Positions 10,689 through 17,917 of a DNA stretch of 56,724 nucleotides are shown piece after piece. The DNA is from CABRXV01 sp900754955 (GTDB taxonomy: Bacteria; Actinomycetota; Coriobacteriia; Coriobacteriales; Eggerthellaceae). The stretch lies in the NCBI GenBank assembly GCA_902475005.1, contig CABRXV010000003.1, forward strand, positions 1 to 56,724, read 5' to 3'. Position 1 is the stretch's first letter; every line of letters starts with the position of its first letter. Under the pieces are notes generated by a model. It was not told the origin of the DNA, did not search any database, and worked only from the letters and a program-made list of their open reading frames with translations. Made by a program: the position numbers and the translations under genes.

Positions 10689-11872
10689 CTAGTAGACGCG
10701 CTCCAGGATCGCGCGCGCGTCGTCCACGGTCACCTCCACGGCATTGTACAGCGCGGCGCCGTCGTAACGGGCCTGTTTTGCGACGGCGTCAAGCTGCTCG
10801 CGCTCGACGCCGAGCTCGTGCAGGGCGAGCGGCACGCCGTAGCGCTCGTGGTAGAGGTCGTTGAGCGAGAACAGGTGCGCGGAGAACGCTTCTGCGCGCT
10901 CGGCGGCGGGGCGCTTGCAAGCTCGATCGAACGTGCGGGTGCAAGGTGGCGCAGCAGGTCGGAGTAGGCGTCGACGTGGACGCCGTGGTCGAGATTCCAC
11001 CGCACGCAGTGGGGGAGCAGCATCATCATGGCCTGGCCGTGGGGAATGCGGCAGAGGCCGCCGAGCGAGTGCCCGATGGCGTGCACGACGCCCACCATCG
11101 CGTTGCTGAACGCCGCACCCGCCATGAGCGAGGCGAGCGCGAGGTTCGTGCGCGCCTCCACGTCGCTGCCTTCGCGGCAGGCGACAGGAAGATTGGCTGC
11201 GATGAGCTCGATCGCCTTCACGGCGAACGCGTCGGAGACGGGGTTCTTCTGGATGGACGTATACGCTTCGATGGCGTGGGTGAGCGCGTCCATGCCCGTG
11301 GTGGTGGTGAGCTTCGGCGGCAGCGATGCGGTGAGCGCGGGATCGAGGATGGCGACATGCGGCACGAGCTTGTACGAGGTGAACGACAGCTTCGCATGCT
11401 TCTGCGTGTCGGCCACCACGGCCACGAGGGTTACCTCGCTGCCTGTTCCAGCGGTGGTGGGCACGGCGATGAACGGCGGAAGGTCGGCGCGCAGGATCTC
11501 CGATCCTTGCAGCGTGGCGAAGTCGACGCCTGCGCACGACAGCGACGCGGCGGCGCCCTTGGTGGTGTCGATCACCGAACCGCCGCCGATGGCGACGAAC
11601 CCGTCGCAGCCGCGCTGCTGGTACAGGCGCGCCACTTCGTTCACCACGTCCATCGAAGAGTCGGGCGGCACCTGGTCGAACACGTCGTACGACACGCCGG
11701 CGGCGTCGAGCACGTCGGTGAGCTTCGCGGCCACGCCGAGTTTCACGAGACCGGCGTCGGTCATGACGAACGGGTGCGTCACGCCGCGCGCCTCAAGCTC
11801 GTCGGGCAGCTTGCCGAGCGCATGACGGCCGCACACGATCTTGGTGGGGCAGTGGAATTCGAAGCCGTTCAT
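10689..11872 (-). pseudogene. Iron-containing alcohol dehydrogenase, frame-disrupted near 10910
   Basis: From ATG 11872 the first frame encodes a normal group III (Fe-dependent) alcohol dehydrogenase: GGGSVIDTTKG and PTTAGTGSEVT (NAD-binding) and metal-ligand histidines in DALTHAIEAY and VVHAIGHSLGG. At about 10905-10925 (minus strand, the GC run CCCCGCCGCCG) the homology moves to another frame, which continues AAERAEAFSAHLFSLNDLYH and ends at 10689. Moving between the frames needs a -1 step, as if one base had been lost. A repaired protein would be about 394 residues, the normal family size. It is either a real mutation that removes the C-terminal about 75 residues or an assembly error in a GC repeat. 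Neighbours are an aldehyde dehydrogenase and an unknown protein in the same operon. Confidence 0.85.
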
Positions 11873-11876
11873 GGGG

Positions 11877-12407
11877 CTATCCTTTCGAAGGAGCGATGGG
11901 CTTGGGAGCGGTGCGGTAGGGCGCGCGCCAGCCGAAGAACATCTTGAGCAGCGCGGTGAACAGGTAGGTGAGTGCTACGCCCGTATCGTTTGGGCCGCGC
12001 GTGGAGAAGGCGCGCGCGGCGAGGCCGTCCTTCAGAGTGCAGCCGCCCGAGAAGCAGGTGAACGCGTAGGCGAGCGAGCGGAAGGCGATCACGTAGTCGA
12101 CGGTGACGGCCTGCGGGTCGGTCGAGGGCAGGCCGCTGCCCGCCTCCACGTCGCGCGCGATGTGCGCAGGCGGCACGCGCTTGAAGCCGCCGGCGGGCGT
12201 GCGGCGGCAGGTGCCCGCGAGCCCCGCCTCGTCGACGCGCAGCTGGAAGGTGTAGGCGGGCGGCAGATAGTCGATCTCGGCGCAGATCTTCGGCGAGACG
12301 TGCCGGAAGATGCTGATGAGCAGCGGCAGAAGGCGCAGAAGCACGCGCACGTAGAGCGCCTTGACGCGCCAAGCGACGCCGCGGCGCACGCGAGGTGCCT
12401 GGGACAT
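11877..12407 (-). CDS. Conserved hypothetical protein, possibly SCP2-like lipid carrier
   Basis: 176 residues, not confidently recognised. A basic amphipathic N-terminus with a hydrophobic stretch (about 18-36, ALYVRVLLRLLPLLISIF) suggests membrane association. The C-terminal half (VTVDYVIAFRSLAYAF, FSGGCTLKDGLAARAFSTRG) vaguely resembles SCP2 sterol-carrier domains, a weak inference. AAAGGA precedes the ATG at 12407. The next gene (alcohol dehydrogenase) starts four bases after its stop, so they are translationally linked; a role in delivering a hydrophobic alcohol or aldehyde substrate would fit. Confidence 0.7.
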   Translation of the reverse strand: MSQAPRVRRGVAWRVKALYVRVLLRLLPLLISIFRHVSPKICAEIDYLPPAYTFQLRVDEAGLAGTCRRTPAGGFKRVPPAHIARDVEAGSGLPSTDPQAVTVDYVIAFRSLAYAFTCFSGGCTLKDGLAARAFSTRGPNDTGVALTYLFTALLKMFFGWRAPYRTAPKPIAPSKG

Positions 12408-12545
12408 GGTGTTCCTTTCTAACCTGCTGCTGTCGCACTGCGCAGTGGAGCGCGCGGCGGCGAGAGCAGGGTCTCCCTTCGTGAAACGACGGGCACCATC
12501 ATAGGGGATGCGCGACTGCTCCGAAAGCCTGCGTATGCGCGCGGT

Positions 12546-13517
12546 CTACACGATCGGCGGTTTCCACGCAGGCAGGCCCTTGGCGCGGCGGTTGGCCTGG
12601 CAGCCGATCGTGTTGGCGACGTAGCCCTGCATGCCGTAGGGGACATACGTGAGGTTTTCGATGTCCTCGGGCAGGTAGCTCACGAGGCTGAGCAGCGCGG
12701 TCTGCTCGACGTGCTCGGGCGCGGGGCCCGGCACGGCCTCGAAGCCGCACACGACGGCGCCCTGCGCGGTGAGCTTCGCCTCGTAGGCGCTCGTCGGCTC
12801 GTCGGGGAAGAGCGCGCGCACGTCGTCGGAGTTCCACTTCAGCTCGTAGCCCGCCAGCTCGAGCTGGGTGAGCGAGAAGTCGCGGAAGGGGAGGCTGTCG
12901 GTGCGCAGGCGCACGGAGGCGCCGGGCGCGAGGATCGTGCGGTAGGTCATGAGGCGGTCGAGGTACGTGAGCCGCAGGTGCGCTTTCTTCTTCTTGTGGT
13001 ACGGCGTGGGGAAGTTCATGAGGATGCCGTCGAGCTCGCCCGGCGCGAAGATTGTGGCGAGGTCGGGGTCATCGGCCCATATGAATACGGCGTTGGGCAC
13101 GCCTTCCGCGAGCGCGAGCTCGGCGCCGCGCATCACGCAGACGCCCTCGACATCGAGGCCGATGAAGAGCGTGTCGGGGCGCAGGCGCGCGCAGGCTACG
13201 GTGTACTCGCCTTTGCCGCAGCCGAGGTCGAGCATGACGCGCTCGTAGGGCGCGCGGCGCGCGGGCGCGGCTTCTGCGGGGGCGGGGGCGACGGCGTTGC
13301 CGTGAGCGGTGTCGCCGTGCGCGGCGGCGCTGCCGTGCACGGTGTCGCTGCACGTGGCGGCGCCGTCGCGTGCAGCGGCGTCAGACGCTGTCGAAGGCGC
13401 CCAGGTGCGCCATCTGCCGCGCCATGCTTCGGGATCGGATTCCGCCGCTTGCGCGCATGCGGCGAGCCGCTCCTCGAGCGAAAAGTCTTTTGGCAAGCGT
13501 GATCGCGGCGTGCGCAT
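12546..13517 (-). CDS. trmB: tRNA (guanine-N7)-methyltransferase
   Basis: Class I SAM methyltransferase with motif I LDLGCGKGEYTVACARL, acidic FIGLDVEG, and the TrmB catalytic region NFPTPYHKKKKAHLRLTY. It makes m7G46 in the variable loop of tRNAs. The frame is open far upstream, but ATG 13517 is preceded by AAGGAAGG and gives 323 residues. It is longer than usual because of an Ala/Gly/His-rich low-complexity insertion (about residues 47-95) just before motif I, and a C-terminal extension after the catalytic core. It is monocistronic; its upstream region carries two copies of the 29-bp palindrome. Confidence 0.93.
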   Translation of the reverse strand: MRTPRSRLPKDFSLEERLAACAQAAESDPEAWRGRWRTWAPSTASDAAARDGAATCSDTVHGSAAAHGDTAHGNAVAPAPAEAAPARRAPYERVMLDLGCGKGEYTVACARLRPDTLFIGLDVEGVCVMRGAELALAEGVPNAVFIWADDPDLATIFAPGELDGILMNFPTPYHKKKKAHLRLTYLDRLMTYRTILAPGASVRLRTDSLPFRDFSLTQLELAGYELKWNSDDVRALFPDEPTSAYEAKLTAQGAVVCGFEAVPGPAPEHVEQTALLSLVSYLPEDIENLTYVPYGMQGYVANTIGCQANRRAKGLPAWKPPIV

Positions 13518-13596
13518 GGGCCTTCCTTCAGGGTCGGGTTGGAATGACGTTTCAGCGAAGGCGAAGTATACCGGGTTGGTGACGGGTGGTGACAGT

Positions 13597-13625
13597 GGCG
13601 GCAAACGGACAGGTCGCTTGTCGCC
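13597..13625 (+). repeat. 29-bp palindromic element, copy 1
   Basis: 11-base arms (9 of 11 paired) around the 7-base centre GACAGGT. With copy 2 it forms a perfect 18-bp inverted repeat, 13600-13617 against 13639-13656, in the trmB upstream region. Confidence 0.8.
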
Positions 13626-13630
13626 GCCGG

Positions 13631-13659
13631 GATGACGGGCGACCTGTCCGTTTGCCACC
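13631..13659 (-). repeat. 29-bp palindromic element, copy 2 (inverted)
   Basis: Read on the minus strand the centre is GACAGGT and the left arm GGTGGCAAACG; the other arm has diverged (6 of 11 paired). It faces copy 1. Confidence 0.75.
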
Positions 13660-13807
13660 GTTGCCGCCGCTGCCACCACCGCCTTTGCCGCCACCCATTT
13701 GCCACCGTCAGCGAAGCTGGACGATTGCGGAAAACGCGTTCGGCGCGCAACAGCCTGTTTCTTGCGGGGTGCCGGCGGATTCGAAGACAATGGACGCGAT
13801 GGCGAAT

Positions 13808-13836
13808 GACGGCAGACGGACAGGTCATGTGCCATC
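13808..13836 (+). repeat. 29-bp palindromic element, copy 3
   Basis: Centre GACAGGT, arms 8 of 11 paired; the pairing extends further outward (GAATGA/TCATTC). It lies 54 bases before the XRE/TipAS gene, in the 373-base divergent gap that holds copies 1-3 and nothing else I can name. Confidence 0.75.
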
Positions 13837-13890
13837 ATTCAGCACGAGGCTGTTCGCTCGATAATCAACCGCCTGAACGGAGGAAACCCC

Positions 13891-14718
13891 ATGACCATGA
13901 AAGACACCATCGCCGCCATCCGCAAGGAGGCGGGCATCACGCAGGAGGAGATGGCGCGCCGGCTCTACGTCACCCGCCAGGCGGTTTCCCGCTGGGAGAA
14001 CGGCGAGACCGCGCCCGGCATCGACATGGTGAAGCTCATCTGCGTCACCTTCGGCGTGCCGCTCGAGCGCTTCTTCGATATGCCCATGAGCTACTACTGC
14101 CAGTGCTGCAGCATGCCCATTCCCGATGAGGCGCTGCATGGCACCGAGGCCGACGGTTCCGCGAGCGCCGATTTCTGCAAGTACTGCTACGACCACGGTG
14201 ACTTCACCGCCCAAGGTGTGACGATGGACGAGTTCATCGAGGCCACGGCGCAGATGGAGGCTGATGCGCTCGGCATCTCGCGCGAGGAGGCCGTCTCGCT
14301 CATGGCAACGCTGCTGCCGCACCTGAAGCGCTGGCGCGAGGTGGACGAGAACGAGCGGCGCTACGGCGCGGAGGTGCGCGCGTCCTACGGCGACGAGGTC
14401 GCGGACGCCGCGAACAAGAAATACGTGGCGATGGGCGAGGCGGCCCACCTGCAAGCCGATGAGCTGGAGCTGGCCATCAAAGAGCAGCTGCGCCGCGCGA
14501 TGGAGGCGGGAGACGCGGCGGGCCCCGAGGCGCGCAAGCTGGCGGCGATGCATGCGCAGTGGCTGCAGATGTACTGGCCCGACGGGATGTATTCGCCCGA
14601 GGCGCACAAGGGCCTCGCCGACGGTTACCTGGCCGACGAGCGTTTCCACGCCTACTACGAGGAGGTCGCCCCGGGTGCGACCCAGTTCCTCCGCGATGCG
14701 ATTTGCGCGTGCGTGTAG
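13891..14718 (+). CDS. XRE-type regulator with zinc ribbon and TipAS-like ligand domain
   Basis: 275 residues in three parts. A helix-turn-helix (about 4-60) contains ITQEEMARRLYVTRQAVSRW. A zinc ribbon (about 70-112) has CQCC and CKYC pairs. The C-terminal region (about 160-270), with MYWPDGMYSPEAHKGLADGY and RFHAYYEEVAPGATQFLRDA, resembles the TipAS/albicidin antibiotic-binding domain. TipAS is normally attached to MerR-type DNA-binding domains, so the XRE and zinc-ribbon pairing is less usual. Likely a drug- or metabolite-sensing transcription factor. The ATG at 13891 follows GGAGGA; a second ATG is at 13897. Its target is not evident nearby. Confidence 0.85.
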   Translation: MTMKDTIAAIRKEAGITQEEMARRLYVTRQAVSRWENGETAPGIDMVKLICVTFGVPLERFFDMPMSYYCQCCSMPIPDEALHGTEADGSASADFCKYCYDHGDFTAQGVTMDEFIEATAQMEADALGISREEAVSLMATLLPHLKRWREVDENERRYGAEVRASYGDEVADAANKKYVAMGEAAHLQADELELAIKEQLRRAMEAGDAAGPEARKLAAMHAQWLQMYWPDGMYSPEAHKGLADGYLADERFHAYYEEVAPGATQFLRDAICACV

Positions 14719-14736
14719 CGCGGTGGGCGACAGGTG

Positions 14737-14765
14737 GATGGCAAACGACCTGGCCGTTTGTCATC
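14737..14765 (-). repeat. 29-bp palindromic element, copy 4
   Basis: Arms 10 of 11 paired (12-base arms 11 of 12), centre GCCAGGT on the minus strand. It sits between the convergent regulator and lipoprotein genes. Confidence 0.85.
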
Positions 14766-14781
14766 CGTTTAGCGCGGAGAC

Positions 14782-14810
14782 GATGTCAAAGGGGCGGGTC
14801 GTTTGACATC
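14782..14810 (+). repeat. 29-bp palindromic element, copy 5
   Basis: Arms 10 of 11 paired, centre GGCGGGT. It follows copy 4 after 16 bases and may act with it as a two-way transcription end between the convergent genes. Confidence 0.85.
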
Positions 14811-14822
14811 GTTTTCCGCTGG

Positions 14823-15305
14823 CTATGCGGCAGGGATTGCTTCGGCGGCCATCTCGATCGCGCCGGTGACGAAGCTGATTTTGCGCTCGTCGGTTCCGCC
14901 GTCGGCTGTGCGCACGGAAACGACGGCGATGGCGAGCTGATCGTCCTCGCTGGGTTCGGGATTGCCCATGAGGGTGGTCCACGTTACCGAGACGTCGCTC
15001 GCCGACAGCTCGCCGCCGCATTCGACGTCATAGCTCACCGGCTCGAAGAAGCCCGAGTTCGATTCGGTGGAAACTGTTGCCGTGCCAGGGGTCGTCTGCG
15101 TCACCCTCACGGTGTAGTGAACGATGTCGGCTTCGGAATCCGCGTACTGTTCGTTCGGTGAGATCGTCTCCTCGAGCACCGTTGTGTCGGCAGCTGCTTC
15201 GGGGCCACTCTGCGTATCGCAGTCGGCGGGTTGGGGGCTGCATCCGAAGAGGCAGGCTGCGGCGAAGAGGGAGATCGCTGCCGCAAGAATCGGTAGAAAT
15301 CGCAT
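14823..15305 (-). CDS. Putative lipoprotein of unknown function
   Basis: 160 residues. The signal peptide ends in LFGC, with Cys22 as the likely acylated residue (Cys18 is also close). The mature part is acidic (EETISPNEQYADSEADIVHY) and then beta-rich, with no family I recognise. It is probably surface-exposed on the membrane. It is separated from the ABC-2 permease upstream on the same strand by about 130 bases and may be cotranscribed with it. GGCGGC-like ribosome binding is weak, but the lipobox supports the start. Confidence 0.75.
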   Translation of the reverse strand: MRFLPILAAAISLFAAACLFGCSPQPADCDTQSGPEAAADTTVLEETISPNEQYADSEADIVHYTVRVTQTTPGTATVSTESNSGFFEPVSYDVECGGELSASDVSVTWTTLMGNPEPSEDDQLAIAVVSVRTADGGTDERKISFVTGAIEMAAEAIPAA

Positions 15306-15437
15306 CGGGGAGCCGCCTTTCGTTCGATGGGCTTGTTCCGCGCATTCTACACTTCGCTTGTGCAGATACGTTGTCCGTCGCGCGGGGCGTCTGCTGGCGC
15401 GCTCGCCGTTTTGCGCGAAGCAGGCCCCGTTCCCTTG

Positions 15438-16187
15438 TCAGATTCGCTCAACCAGGGCTGCGACGCGTGCGGCGTAACGGCGGTGTGCCCACGCGGCGAA
15501 GGCGGCGGTTGCGGCGATCCAGGCGGCGCAGAGCGCGATCGTCGCGGCGGGCGGCAGGACCGTCGGCAGGCCTGCGAGCATCCAGGACATCTCGGCGGCG
15601 AAACCTGTGGGAAGGAAGCAGATGATCGTGCGCAGCCCTTCGGCCATGATTCCCAAAAGCGGCAGCACGGCGCAGGCCACGATGGGCACTGCGAATACGC
15701 TGCTCTTCATTTGGTCGTCGGCGAGCAAGCCGAACGCCAGGCTCATGAACAGGATGGGCAGCGACGCCGGGATCGCAAGCGCGAGGACAACCGCCGTCTT
15801 CGCCGCCGGGAACCCGACGGCAAGGCAGGCAAGGGCCACAGCGATCAGCGTCCACGCAAGCGATGCTAAGAACTTGCCGATCGCGGCTTGCGCGGTGGTG
15901 ACGCCCGCCTGTGCGAGCGTCACGGGCACGCCGCGTTCGGCCTCCTCGGACATGACGTAGAGCAGCCCGACCGATCCCGTGTAAGCGGGCGCGATGGCGA
16001 CGGCGACCATTGTGAGGAACGCCTCCGATCCTGCGCCGCCGAGCCAATCCACGCCGATGATCGACGAGAATACTAACGCGAGCAACGCGCATGTCGCCAG
16101 CATCATGAGCATGACGGGATTGCGCGCCGCATCAAGCGCATCGTGCAGGGCGACCGCCCCGATGTTTTTCAGTGCCGCGTTTCCCAT
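15438..16187 (-). CDS. ABC-2 type permease without adjacent ATPase
   Basis: 249 residues with six hydrophobic segments. It is clearly related to the permease at 23602-24372: both have a DQM..(S/A)V(F/Y)(A/S)VP motif, then a G(I/M)..E stretch and LPTG. The family exports drugs, lipids or peptides, or acts in heme-exporter-like systems, and needs a separate ATPase. None lies next to this gene; the nearest on the chromosome is at 22730-23599. It is either a remnant of a two-gene exporter or is served in trans. The N-terminus (HDALDAARNPVMLMML) is a typical cytoplasmic elbow helix. Confidence 0.82.
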   Translation of the reverse strand: MGNAALKNIGAVALHDALDAARNPVMLMMLATCALLALVFSSIIGVDWLGGAGSEAFLTMVAVAIAPAYTGSVGLLYVMSEEAERGVPVTLAQAGVTTAQAAIGKFLASLAWTLIAVALACLAVGFPAAKTAVVLALAIPASLPILFMSLAFGLLADDQMKSSVFAVPIVACAVLPLLGIMAEGLRTIICFLPTGFAAEMSWMLAGLPTVLPPAATIALCAAWIAATAAFAAWAHRRYAARVAALVERI

Positions 16188-16276
16188 GGTTTCGCCATGA
16201 TACCCGAACGTGTGGCGCGAGGAGAACCAGGCGAATCGCGATGCGCCCGTCCGTGGTTTCCGTCATCCCGTTCTCG

Positions 16277-16343
16277 TGCGAGTTCGCGGAGGTTTCGGCA
16301 GATGCCAGGCATTGTTTTCTGCTGAAACGTCCGCGAACTCGCA
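16277..16343. repeat. 26-bp imperfect inverted repeat (large hairpin)
   Basis: Arms 16277-16302 and 16318-16343 pair at 24 of 26 positions around a 15-base loop. It lies in the gap upstream of the ABC-2 permease and downstream of the broken regulator. There is no T-run, so it is not a classic terminator. Confidence 0.75.
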
Positions 16344-16351
16344 TTACATCG

Positions 16352-16380
16352 GATGACAAGCGGACAGGTCGTTTGACATC
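16352..16380 (+). repeat. 29-bp palindromic element, copy 6
   Basis: Centre GACAGGT, arms 9 of 11 paired; it directly follows the large hairpin at 16277-16343. Confidence 0.85.
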
Positions 16381-16413
16381 AAGGCCATTCGCCGTCGCGG
16401 ACCCGAATTCCGA

Positions 16414-16968
16414 CTATTTGACGGCGACGCTGATGGAGCTGTTGCTTTTGCTGATGTCGGTGTCGAGCAGTCTGATGTGGCTCGTCTCGCGAAACGGCCC
16501 GTCTGCGCGCAGCCCTCGCTCGTCGATGAACTCGCGCAATGTCCCGTATGCGCAACCGACCTGACTCCACGTTCCGTTGTAGTCGATCACCGCATACGTG
16601 CCTGCCGGCATTGTGCGGGTGCGCGTTCCGGGGGGCACCTTGCTCATGTCGGCATCAGGTGCGAGCGCATAGAGCAAGCTAGTGTAAACGGGCGTGCCGT
16701 CGTCTTCGACCTGCGCTTCCAGCCCGTAGGGCGCCATCTCGGCTTCCGGCCCGATGAGGCGAAGCGTTTCCATGGTTGTTGCATCGAGGTCGAAAAGTGG
16801 CGTCATATCCGCGTCGGCGCGAAGCGCGAGCCCATCATGCGCCACGAGAACGGTGCGCTCCTCGAACGTTTCGAGACGGGGGACGCTCGACGCATGCTGC
16901 GCCAGGGTGGCCTGTCGCTCGATTTCGCCGAGCAGGCGCTCCGAGCACTGCAGCTCGCGGATCTTTCG
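16414..16968 (-). pseudogene. Transcription regulator fragment: coiled coil plus GyrI-like effector domain, N-terminus lost
   Basis: In frame on the minus strand the sequence reads RKIRELQCSERLLGEIERQ and continues into a GyrI/AraC effector-binding-like domain (ALAPDADMSKVPPGTRTRTM, AGTYAVIDYNGTW). This is the coiled-coil linker and ligand domain of a MerR-family multidrug regulator. The DNA-binding half is missing: a stop codon lies just upstream in frame (about 16970), where an SMR pump fragment on the other strand begins. A GTG at 16845 could still start a 143-residue remnant. The geometry fits a deletion that removed the shared promoter of a divergent regulator/efflux pair together with both N-termini. 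Confidence 0.75.
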
Positions 16969-17186
16969 TCACGTGCTTCGCGGTGTTTACCTTCGCACTG
17001 CGCGGGCTGGAACTTGGCGTTGCGTACGGCATCTGGTCGGGTGTGAGCGTGGCTGCGATCTCCATTATCGGGGCGGTGCTGTGGGGCGAGCCGCTGAATG
17101 CTGCCATGGTGGGCGGCATCGCGCTCATCGTCGCTGGCGTGGCACTGCTCGAATCGTCGGGGCGTAAAAAGGAGGATGCGAGCTGA
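16965..17186 (+). pseudogene. Small multidrug resistance (EmrE-like) pump, C-terminal fragment
   Basis: The frame ending at 17184-17186 encodes LGVAYGIWSGVSVAAISIIG, the SMR-family third-helix signature, then LWGEPLNAAMVGGIALIVAG (fourth helix) and a short polar tail. Helices 1-2, including the essential membrane glutamate, are absent. Upstream of about 16965 the DNA belongs to the regulator fragment on the minus strand. There is no plausible start in front of it, so it is a non-functional remnant. Confidence 0.8.
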
Positions 17187-17251
17187 GCCGCGCTGTGTTC
17201 GCGGTCGACTGCGAGATTTGAGACTCTGCCTTTTTGCTGCAGCGAGGGACC

Positions 17252-17280
17252 GATGGCGAACGATCTCTCCGTTTGCCATC
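17252..17280 (-). repeat. 29-bp palindromic element, copy 7
   Basis: Arms 10 of 11 paired; the centre is the most divergent of the set (ATCTCTC on the plus strand). It sits between convergent gene ends, 11 bases from the zinc-ribbon stop. Confidence 0.8.
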
Positions 17281-17291
17281 GGTCGTTATCG

Positions 17292-17570
17292 CTACGCCGA
17301 AGGCGGCTTAGGAACGGAAGGGGTCTTGGGCTGGTTCGGCACGGTTGGCTGTCCGGGGGCTTTCGGTTGGACCGGCGCCTTCGGCTGGCTGGGGACGAGC
17401 GGCACGGTGGGCGTGTAGTCTTCGGCCTTGAGCATGTCCGTGAGGTCCCCCTTGCAGAAGGGGCACTGCTTAAGCGTCACGCCGCCCATGAACTGGATGG
17501 TCTTCCCGCAATGAGGGCACGTGTGTCCGTCGCTGGCGAATCCGCCGGCTTCCGCTGGCCTAAAGCACAT
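17292..17570 (-). CDS. Small zinc-ribbon protein with Pro/Lys-rich tail
   Basis: 92 residues. A CPHC...CPFC zinc ribbon (about 17-45) is followed by a disordered tail of repeated P-x-Q-P-K-(A/T)-P units. The ATG at 17570 was chosen because GAGGAGG precedes it on the minus strand; a longer frame to 17627 lacks such a site. Function unknown; such proteins are often nucleic-acid- or protein-binding adaptors. Confidence 0.75.
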   Translation of the reverse strand: MCFRPAEAGGFASDGHTCPHCGKTIQFMGGVTLKQCPFCKGDLTDMLKAEDYTPTVPLVPSQPKAPVQPKAPGQPTVPNQPKTPSVPKPPSA

Positions 17571-17720
17571 GGTGTATTCCTCCTCGAAAGCATTGTTTAT
17601 GAAGCAAGCATAGCCCTCTTGCCGCACAATTCAACGGAGTCGAAAGGATGCGATACAGATCAGGGAGATATGTTCAGAAGCTGATGCGCGACGATGGCAA
17701 GCAACCAGCAGATGACAGAC

Positions 17721-17749
17721 GATGGCAAACGGACGGATCGTTTGCCATC
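17721..17749 (+). repeat. 29-bp palindromic element, copy 8 (perfect arms)
   Basis: Arms GATGGCAAACG and CGTTTGCCATC pair perfectly around GACGGAT. It is the best copy for defining the consensus. Confidence 0.9.
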
Positions 17750-17765
17750 AAGTACCTTCGTGGAC

Positions 17766-17794
17766 GGTGTCAAACGGCTTGTCCGTTTGTCATC
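17766..17794 (-). repeat. 29-bp palindromic element, copy 9
   Basis: Arms 9 of 11 paired, centre GACAAGC on the minus strand. With copy 8, 16 bases away, it fills the gap between the zinc-ribbon and LytTR genes. Confidence 0.85.
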
Positions 17795-17876
17795 GAGGGT
17801 GCGAGCTGAACGGCGTTCGCATCCGCGGCGGCTGAGAGAACGTCGGCACCTCTGCTCTTCCGCGCGAGCGCTCATA

Positions 17877-17882
17877 TATAAT
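17877..17882 (+). promoter_or_regulatory. Perfect -10 box (TATAAT) before the LytTR gene
   Basis: TATAAT at 17877-17882 lies inside an AT-rich TATATAAT run, 36 bases before the gene. No good -35 is visible at 16-18 bases, which suggests dependence on an activator. Confidence 0.5.
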
Positions 17883-17917
17883 GATGCGGCCTGACGGACG
17901 CGAGCCGGGAGAGGTGC

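Noticed and set aside
10900..10930. Programmed -1 frameshift in the alcohol dehydrogenase
   Set aside because: No slippery heptamer or downstream stem is evident, and this family is not known for frameshifting; mutation or sequencing error is simpler.
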